Of a DNA stretch of 64,000 nucleotides, positions 56,568 through 64,000 are shown piece by piece. Source of the stretch: Sipunculus nudus (Eukaryota; Annelida; Sipuncula; Golfingiida; Sipunculidae). The notes below the pieces were generated by a model. It had not been told where the DNA came from, searched no databases, and saw only the letters and a list, made by a program, of their open reading frames with translations. The stretch covers positions 48,114,019-48,178,018 of the forward strand of contig CM049306.1 of NCBI GenBank assembly GCA_026874595.1, in the 5' to 3' direction. Made by a program: the position numbers and the translations under genes. The stretch's first letter is position 1. Each line of letters opens with the position of its first letter.

Positions 56568-59500
56568 ATGTGATACGAATCAGTTTTAATATCATACTCA
56601 GTGAATGAAAGTTGATCGATTAATAATCATTTTTTTTTCATTTTATGTGCCATATTATTAACATAAAATCTGTTGTATAGATAAATAAATATTGACAGAG
56701 TAAATTAAGCCTAGCATGTACATCACACTGAAAGGTCAAGACTATACTTGTTAATACTTATTCACTGCATAAGGATAACATTAATACTGTTTCCTGTTAA
56801 GTGCCCATCTTTCTAAAATCTATAAGAGAGTTAGAATATTTCATTGGAATAAAGAGACTTCTTTTGAATGTGCATACCTGATCGTATATGAAAGGTTATG
56901 GAAAAAATACATGATTTGATGATTTAATTATGAAATGTCCTTTTCCAGAATGATTTCTACAGACAATAGACCTGACAATGTATTTTTAAAGGTACAAATG
57001 AAAGTATGTGTAAATATGAAGTAATTAACAGTAAGGCTATGGGCCTGGATTTATTTATTGTAACTGTAAATAATTATATTATGAATATTTGATAACCAGA
57101 ATATCTGCAATGTTTTATAGGGAGTAAACATGTTCCAAACTGCAAAAAATTAAAAAAAATAGCCAATAATCAGGAGGTTTGACAAATGACACTGTAAGGT
57201 TAGAGATGGTCAGGTTAGTGTGGCTCAGCTTCATCAAGCAGCAAGCCAAAAAGTTTATTAGAATAAAAATGAATGGAGAGAATGAGAAACAGGCAGGCGA
57301 ATTTAGGTCAGCATCACTGCTAATGTTCAATTGGTAAGAAACTTGTTTCACAGATTATTAAACTCATCAGCTTATTCAAATTGCCATGTACTTTACAAAA
57401 GAAAATATGATAAAATTCAAACTTACCTTGGTGTACCTTTTCTGCAATGTTCTCTGCTAGGAATTTACCCTGCAACTGCTTGCCAGTGTAGTTGTGCACC
57501 TTGCACATCTTGCATTTGTACTTTGTTCACAGCTCTAAGTTTGGTAAGGCGTGGAACATTTACGTCATCTTTCCTCTAATCATTGATGCATGTATGGCTC
57601 TCTGAACACCTGCACAAGTAGAACAAATTCTAGGAGTATATAAAAACAGAACTGATAAACATGTAACCAACGAAAGAGAATCTCAGCACCAGGCATATTA
57701 ATAATATTTACAAAGTAAGTGCAGGTATATAAATTAATAAACAAAAGTGCTATATTGCATATAAAAATGGTAAATATTGGGTCAACAAATGTTTTTACTC
57801 AGTGTATAAACAGAAAAGTGCAAAAACAGCATCACATGTGTACGAGGATTTATAAATAGGAAGCAATATATATGCAGTACAGCCTTTATATTACAAAATG
57901 ATGTAACATTTGTAATTGCATTTACATATACTAGCTATTATAATATAACAAGGGCTACAGGTATAATGCAAACCTGCGTAATCTTTCCGGGTTCCCTGAT
58001 GATAAACTTGACTATTATTTGAAAAGATATTATTTTTTAAGGTGTGACAAGTACATGTATAAAGCAAGTTCTACCAATTTTGAATCTTAGTACAAGTATA
58101 AATGCGCTCAGTCAATTTATTTATTGTAACTGTAAATAATTATATTATGAATATTTGATAACCAGAATATCTGCAATGTTTTATAGGGAGTAAACATGTT
58201 CCAAACTGCAAAAAATTAAAAAAAATAGCCAATAATCAGGAGGTTTGACAAATGACACTGTAAGGTTAGAGATGGTCAGGTTAGTGTGGCTCAGCTTCAT
58301 CAAGCAGCAAGCCAAAAAGTTTATTAGAATAAAAATGAATGGAGAGAATGAGAAACAGGCAGGCGAATTTAGGTCAGCATCACTGCTAATGTTCAATATG
58401 TAAGATACTTGTTTCATAGATTATTAAACTCATCAGCTTATTCAAATTGCCATGGACTTTACAAAAGAAAATATGATAAAATTCAAACTTACCTTGGTGT
58501 ACCTTTTCTGCAATGTTCTCTGCTAGGAATTTACCCTGCAACTGCTTGCCAGTGTAGTTGTGCACCTTGCACATCTTGCATTTGTACTTTGTTCACAGCT
58601 CTAAGTTTGGTAAGGCGTGGAACATTTACGTCATCTTTCCTCTAATCATTGATGCATGTATGGCTCTCTGAACACCTGCACAAGTAGAACAAATTCTAGG
58701 AGTATATAAAAACAGAACTGATAAACATGTAACCAACGAAAGAGAATCTCAGCACCAGGCATATTAATAATATTTACAAAGTAAGTGCAGGTATATAAAT
58801 TAATAAACAAAAGTGCTATATTGCATATAAAAATGGTAAATATTGGGTCAACAAATGTTTTTACTCAGTGTATAAACAGAAAAGTGCAAAAACAGCATCA
58901 CATGTGTACGAGGATTTATAAATAGGAAGCAATATATATGCAGTACAGCCTTTATATTACAAAATGATGTAACATTTGTAATTGCATTTACATATACTAG
59001 CTATTATAATATAACAAGGGCTACAGGTATAATGCAAACCTGCGTAATCTTTCCGGGTTCCCTGATGATAAACTTGACTATTATTTGAAAAGATATTATT
59101 TTTTAAGGTGTGACAAGTACATGTATAAAGCAAGTTCTACCAATTTTAAATCTTAGTACAAGTATAAATGCGCTCAGTCTGATGCATACTGATGGATGAG
59201 ATGTGGTATACCCCATTACAAAGGCCTATATGTGAGTGAGGGGGTGTCAAAAACCCCATCCAACCCACATTATGAATGGAAATTGCAACCCTGTACAACA
59301 GAGTTGGGGGGGGGGGGGTCTCTGGAAAATTTCCAGCTATGTTTTCCAACAAAAGTTCAATACCAACTTTAGTACTGGTATCAGTGAACGACAGTGACAG
59401 AGGTGGTGTCTTCCCTGTAGCTCAAATGACTTACAGTCAGCTGAGCTAAAAAGGCAGTATATTATTATGTGATGTTTAAACTTACATAATTCCTATTCTT

Positions 59501-59575
59501 AAGAAATAGGAAAGTTGCCATGATGGTATCCAAATCTTCTTTGAATTTGCCACACTGATGGAAATGCTTGACCAT
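55756..59575 (-). CDS. Putative two-exon gene, 96 residues, unrecognised
   Basis: Exon A (59578-59486; acceptor TTTATGTTTTCAG, donor TAT|GTAAGT) has ATG at 59575 in an AAAATGG context and reads MVKHFHQCGKFKEDLDTIMA then TFLFLKNRNY, ending in phase 0. Exon D (55956-55756; acceptor TTATTTTGTATGCAG) continues in phase 0 as GMRSPTPVNVQDWDCNITVT... with four cysteines and ends at TAA. A minus-strand AATAAA lies at 54999-54994. Candidate optional exons between them (56494-56414; 57425 and 58491 with AAG|GTAAGT donors) do not preserve a long frame in every combination. The 5' exon would lie near the GC-richer 60700-60900. No family is recognised; a longer protein with further upstream exons is possible. 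Confidence 0.35.
56517..56564. repeat. (AT)n microsatellite
   Basis: A nearly pure TA/AT run of about 48 bp. Confidence 0.95.
57049..59179 (+). repeat. 1066-bp tandem duplication, two near-identical copies
   Basis: 57049-58114 and 58115-59179 match almost base for base with constant 1066-bp offset. The few visible differences include TCACAGATT/TCATAGATT and AATTGGTAAGAAAC/AATATGTAAGATAC. Both begin ATTTATTTATTGTAACTG and end AATGCGCTCAGTC. Each carries one candidate minus-strand exon donor (AAG|GTAAGT). Confidence 0.95.
59180..59455 (+). repeat. Short repeat ending in T1 tail hairpin
   Basis: This starts after the duplication, contains a G13 tract (59306-59318), and ends with the T1 hairpin (59418-59448) and AAAAA. 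The body does not match Families C or D, but the tail does. Confidence 0.65.
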
Positions 59576-59586
59576 TTTCTGAAAAC

Positions 59587-59950
59587 ATAAACAGTATTTG
59601 GCTGTGCCTTAGCAGCCTTAATTTTAGGCTCTCTCCCTCTCTCTCTCTCTCTCAAAAAGACTGGCTAAAATGTTAGCACTTTGGCCAGCATGGTATGTTT
59701 TTTTTTCTTCTAAAACATGTTAAGAAATTTAGGAAATTGTCTCAAAGCTGTTAATTATTTGTTTGGTCTGTGTTTACTCTCTGTTTAAGTATCTGTTAAA
59801 AATATTAAAAAAAAATAAAGGGACTTTGATATCTTAATTTCTCTGGTTGACATGTAAGTGGGAAAACCTTATTCAAGGCCTCATTTAAAATCCAGTAAAT
59901 AAATAATTCAAAACTGTTTTCAGTGGTGCCTTTACCAATATTTCACCTTT

Positions 59951-59997
<47 letters not shown>

Positions 59998-60700
59998 CAT
60001 GTATATTTATACCATTCATGCATGATATATACCCAGACATGGCCAGGTGTGTGTGTTTGTGGGTCGGGGGGGGGGGGGGGTTTGCTTCCTTTTTCCTAAT
60101 TGGCAATTCCCTGAAACTAAAAAAGACTTAATCATTAATGATAAACATTGGCATCAATGCAGGGAATGGGGGTTATATATCCCCCCCCCCACTTTTTTAA
60201 CAAGGGGGGATTGGTCAATGTAATCATCCCCAACACTGATATTGAGCAAGTAACAATTACTTTTATATATTGGACATGTAATATATTAATAATTAGAAAA
60301 CTTGACTTTGTTTCCATTTCTGAGTTAACTGAAATATAAGGTTATCTAATAATCTAAACATGGTTTAGAGTTGACATTTAATGGAAACATAAAACCTGCA
60401 CTTAATTAATATATAATATAAACATCACACAAATGTCACACATTATAAAATGTGTATATATATAATATATATACACATATATAGCCTACATAATAAATCA
60501 ATCCCTCTTCTACCTCTGCCAGTGACAATCGCCCCCCCCCCCCCCCCCCCCCAAACACTGAGGGAACACATGAACGAGACTAGCCTCGTACCACTATACC
60601 ATTACCAACGTACACTATTACACAGTATTAAAATAACAACTAACACAGTATACAGATTTATGGCTACATATTAAAGAAGAACATTTTACCAAAAAAGATG
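59587..60700. other. Low-complexity intergenic/intronic sequence
   Basis: (CT)n at about 59632-59655, (AT)n at 59957-59996, G15 at 60066-60080 and C21 at 60532-60552. There is no supported exon. Confidence 0.6.
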
Positions 60701-61000
60701 CTGGGTAACTTCTGTGACTTTCAGCAGCCAGCGGACGGACAAAAATGGCTTCTCTTCCCGCCGTGGAGTCAAAAGATCCAGGATGTTGACGTCATCAGTA
60801 GCCCCGCTGATCACATGACGCGCGGTTTTTTCATCTGTACCATCTGCTTTACACACGTGTCACACCATTTTCACAGACGCTCATCATTTGACGTTGCATT
60901 TGCGCGTTATTCAACGCACAAGAGCGTCTACATTGCAAAGCGGCGTAAATTTACAGTCTTATGCGCCGTTATTTTACGGCAATTTTTAACAGTGTACCGT
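60701..61000 (-). promoter_or_regulatory. CpG-richer patch, possible promoter for the minus-strand gene
   Basis: This has higher GC with CGCGCG, TGACGTCA (CRE-like, at about 60787) and a possible minus-strand first-exon donor, CTTTTTTG|GTAAAA (about 60690). An open minus frame without an ATG (LDLLTPRREEKPFLSVRWLL) crosses it. The promoter role is an inference from composition and position. Confidence 0.3.
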
Positions 61001-61114
61001 GTTCACTTACAGCTTGTGAATAAAAAGTTTTACCTTGTCACAAAGGCGTCATAAAACTTTTCTTAACAGGAATTACCTAGACTTTATTATTATGTAAGCA
61101 GAGTAAGCCAGAAA

Positions 61115-61690
61115 TAGTGGTGGTAGTCGGTTCCTATTTCATAATCGATCATCGGTTTGAGCAAACCGATCGATGATCGATTAATAATCGGTTTAGGCAA
61201 ATATAAAGAAACGTGCAGTTTTCTGTGAAACTGTACATTCTTAACCAAGCCCGCATGTTTTAGTAAAGAAAAGAAGTTTTTGGCTTTTTTTATATTTTCC
61301 TATTATTAGTAAAATATGCTTTTAAAAGTTTCATTTCAATTATTTACAATAATCAAGAATTAAAACACAATCCAGGACATCTACTTGCTTCATAGACTCG
61401 GAGAATTTATGGAGCATTTTTAACGCCATACCGCCCATATTGTGCAATGTACATCTCGTTACAAAACTCCCCGCTGATTCTGCAGCTCCCTGCCAGTTCA
61501 CAGAGGTTTATTACGTCCTCTAATCTCGCATCTACCGTGGTAAACTCAGTTACATACGGAAGTTATTTGGGAACAAAGACTCATTACCATGATTATGATG
61601 TAATCGATAGTTGCCTTTGGTAATCGAGCGCTTGAAAGTTGCAGCAAACCGACTGACTTTCGATAAAACTCGAAGATCGGCCCACCACTA
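61115..61690. mobile_element. Non-autonomous hAT-like element (576 bp)
   Basis: The terminal inverted repeats begin TAGTGGTGG on both ends and are flanked by a perfect 8-bp duplication, GCCAGAAA (61107-61114 and 61691-61698). The 8-bp target-site duplication and TAGTGGTGG-type ends fit the hAT superfamily. Internal ATCGATCATCGG/CCGATCGATGAT inverted repeats are present; there is no transposase ORF. It is inserted in the SINE-like sequence also seen at 12115-12450. Confidence 0.85.
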
Positions 61691-62400
61691 GCCAGAAATC
61701 ACATCAATTTTATAGAAAATATATGTAGATAACGGACTTTAAATACTTAACGCTATGTCTCTGTATAGATGTGTTCTGGAGTTTATTGGGTGTATAGTCT
61801 GAAGCTGTATATACAGTCTTAATAGCCTTGACATTCCGAGAAGAAAAAATACAGACGTCGGCGAAAATACTTGGCATGGGTGTGCTGCTTCTGGTTAAAC
61901 CTATAAATAACAGTATATGAACGCATATCTGTGATTTACAGCATGAATTATCTGTTTCAATATCAAATATATAAAAAGCCGGTCTGCGCAAACATATATA
62001 TTTAATGATAAATGCAGACACCGTGCAATTTACGGCGCAGGTCCTAACGCGAGGCAAAAATTAACAGTGCGGAAACCGGGAAGTAACCCACTGGTATTCT
62101 GTTAGATATATATATATATATGTCAAAGGTCGACTGAATCATCCATGTGCCTACGTGACGCTTTTTCGTACATAGTTTTGTATGAATTCGTCCCTGACAT
62201 TCCTGCCATTTATATATAAAACAGTCAGAGCATGTACTTTCCTCAGAATGCGGAGTTAAAGTTGTTAACCCTGTCACAGCCTGGTAGTGGTTATGTACCA
62301 TAGCCCTTACAGCAAGCGCAATAACCCCTGGGCCCGCTTTGTTCCCGATGCTCACTGAGTGGCCGATACAGGATCAATAGAAGGACTCGAAAAGTGACGG
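61691..62400 (-). repeat. SINE-like remnants either side of the hAT insertion
   Basis: 61099-61114 plus 61699 onward restores AGTAAGCCAGAAATCACAT, as at 12130. A tRNA-head-like piece (minus: GGGCCCAGGGGTTATTGCGC) lies at about 62310-62345, like 12415-12440. The 115- and 103-codon ORFs here are probably by-products. Confidence 0.45.
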
Positions 62401-62608
62401 GGGACGGTGGGGGGGGGGGGGGGGGGGGTATATGGAGAAGAAGTGCTTACTGCTAACACAGATAGGGAGTTATGGCAGACGTTTTACATAGCTCTCATAT
62501 GCAGACAAAGGGCGCAATTTCCTTTTGCAATGTAGGGGTGGGGGATTCCGAATCTTCACTCCCTCCTCCCAAAGGCATATGTACCTTATTGAACCCGCCC
62601 TTTATTTA

Positions 62609-62668
<60 letters not shown>

Positions 62669-62929
62669 AAGTAATGTGATCATTTGGTGGACCACCAGCC
62701 CAATGCTTTATATCGGTTGAGAAGGCTGGGTGGCGGAGGAGCGTCCTCCACGTAAAGTGTGGAAAATTTCTGCAATTTTTCGGTCAAGTTTTAGGTAATT
62801 ATGAAACAATGACATATTCTTGGTACAATTGCAAGTCTTTGCACAAAAGATTCAAGGGGTTCAGGAGGGTGAACGTCCCCTGTGCCCTCTCCTACCTGGG
62901 AATAATTACTTCCCAATAAAACTTAAGTT
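62401..62929. repeat. Low-complexity sequence: G20 tract and (AT)n
   Basis: G20 at 62409-62428 and CA/AT repeats at 62610-62662. No gene is supported. Confidence 0.7.
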
Positions 62930-63322
62930 TTGATTTTAATGCTACAAGGTGGTTTTTGTGTAAATATAGTCCGTACAGCCACATGCACAGTTATCAAAAT
63001 TCGCCTTGTCCACATTTTAACGTTTTCATATATCTGTATGCGTAATGTTCATATATGCATAGTACGTATCTGCACGTCACCGGGAGCGATTTTCGCTCAC
63101 CATACGCATATTACTCATGAACGGAATCATGAAAGTTATAGGGCATTTCGGGAATGGGCCAATGAAAATCGATTATATTTTGGCGTGGATCCGACAGATG
63201 ATCCGGATTCAGGAACGCCGAATTGGTGTATGCAAACAGTTTTGGGAGCCCAATATATATGGTGTCCTCCACAGGGCGGAGGCTTGCATTTTTTAGAATG
63301 CAGATTTCTAGTTTATATTTGA
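62930..63322 (+). CDS. Unrecognised ORF, 130 codons, possible exon
   Basis: The first ~55 residues look like translated AT-rich DNA. The last ~75 (HHTHITHERNHESYRAFREW...VDPTDDPDSGTPNWCMQ) are charged, GC-richer and protein-like, and end in a stop. A possible acceptor is the TAG at about 63059-63061, so the real part may be a terminal exon or a remnant of a mobile gene. I do not recognise the family. Confidence 0.25.
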   Translation: MILMLQGGFCVNIVRTATCTVIKIRLVHILTFSYICMRNVHICIVRICTSPGAIFAHHTHITHERNHESYRAFREWANENRLYFGVDPTDDPDSGTPNWCMQTVLGAQYIWCPPQGGGLHFLECRFLVYI

Positions 63323-64000
63323 GGAATGTTACTCATGAATTAGACGCTAGAGTGGCTCGTTATATGAAGATCTGCCACGTACAGGCTTGATTTTATGAAG
63401 TTGATCTTGATGGGATGTCGGGATGTATAAACGTGAAACAACTTTACGTGTAGGCCTGCCACGTAATATAAGAATATCTATACTGATAATGTACATATTA
63501 TAGCCTTTGTCATTCTTGGCTACATGTTGTACAGCCTAAAATGTTCAGGATTCTATGCCGCGCGTGTTATAACATGGTCAGAATGAAAGATCACTTGGCG
63601 CCTGATTGTACTGATGCAGGGGCTATTGTTACATATTATAAGACTTATATAAACTTGATTGTTCTAACCATATGGCCATGAGCTGAGTGAGGCGGGTCAG
63701 CGAGTGCAACTACAATAGTTGCTATATATACGATACGAAATGGAACAATGACAACAATGAGTGCGTGGGGGTGACTAGAAGATGTCGTTTGATAGAAAAA
63801 GCATCTTAACAATTCATCCTTTCACTGATTTCGACGGCATCTCAAGGCGATTTCATCCATTTATCTTCTATTTTTTTTATACTAATTACAGTTCACTTTC
63901 ATTCAAGGGAACATGTTTAGAATTCTATGGCAGGAATAAATAATTCCCTAAAAAGTAGTGGATGGAAAATAAAGCGACTCTGATATCAGAAAAAAAATCC
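63323..64000. other. Right edge, nothing recognised
   Basis: I see no exon with good splice sites, RNA gene or named repeat. Confidence 0.4.

Noticed and set aside
62044-62355. 103-residue minus ORF near a tRNA-like head
   Set aside because: It overlaps repeat-derived sequence and an AT microsatellite; no protein-like conservation.

Overview
This is nuclear DNA from an invertebrate animal, most likely a bivalve mollusc. The reasons are split genes with GT-AG introns of several kilobases, AT-rich non-coding sequence, and many repeats with tandem-repeat cores, (GACGGAC)-type linkers and terminal hairpins of the kind described in bivalves. The bivalve assignment is an inference from repeat style, not from a database match.

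Two conserved host genes can be reconstructed. A makorin (CCCH zinc-finger/RING E3 ubiquitin ligase) runs on the minus strand from its ATG at 29251 to the left. Five exons (29193-29251, 21874-21999, 20824-21089, 16663-16898, 11520-11734) join in phase to give 300 residues, and the gene leaves the window before the RING is complete. FPGT (fucose-1-phosphate guanylyltransferase, GDP-fucose salvage) runs on the plus strand from 38787 to 48263. Its three exons (38787-38859, 46033-46206, 46615-48263) join in phase to give 631 residues. The two genes are divergent and about 9.5 kb apart. A small two-exon gene on the minus strand (59573 to 55756) is plausible but unrecognised.

Most of the rest is repeats. 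1-1259: 180-bp satellite with a hairpin tail. 1262-2245 and 17745-19130: arrays of a ~340-bp family ending in a shared hairpin. 2625-4905, 14291-15047 and 39073-39892: an element family with GTATCCGC ends and a core of tandem GGTGGCGCCACC units. 6440-9190: ten copies of a 288-bp unit carrying nuclear-receptor-like DR1 motifs. 9446-11335 and 13590-15665: two copies of a long repeat, the second interrupted by a GTATCCGC element. 16059-16467: a tRNA-derived SINE with a target-site duplication. 31803-36275: a non-LTR retrotransposon with a 15-bp target-site duplication between the two host genes. 39929-44279: an LTR element lacking recognisable pol in FPGT intron 1, with an odd third LTR fragment. 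54339-54710: a cluster of palindromic CCGTTATTTTACGG motifs. 57049-59179: a near-identical 1066-bp tandem duplication. 61115-61690: a non-autonomous hAT-like element with an 8-bp target-site duplication.

There is no operon-like organisation. Makorin acts in ubiquitin/RNA control and FPGT in fucose salvage, and nothing here links them functionally. Two structures (the third LTR fragment and the 1066-bp duplication) could be joins of two haplotypes in the assembly, not true genome structure.
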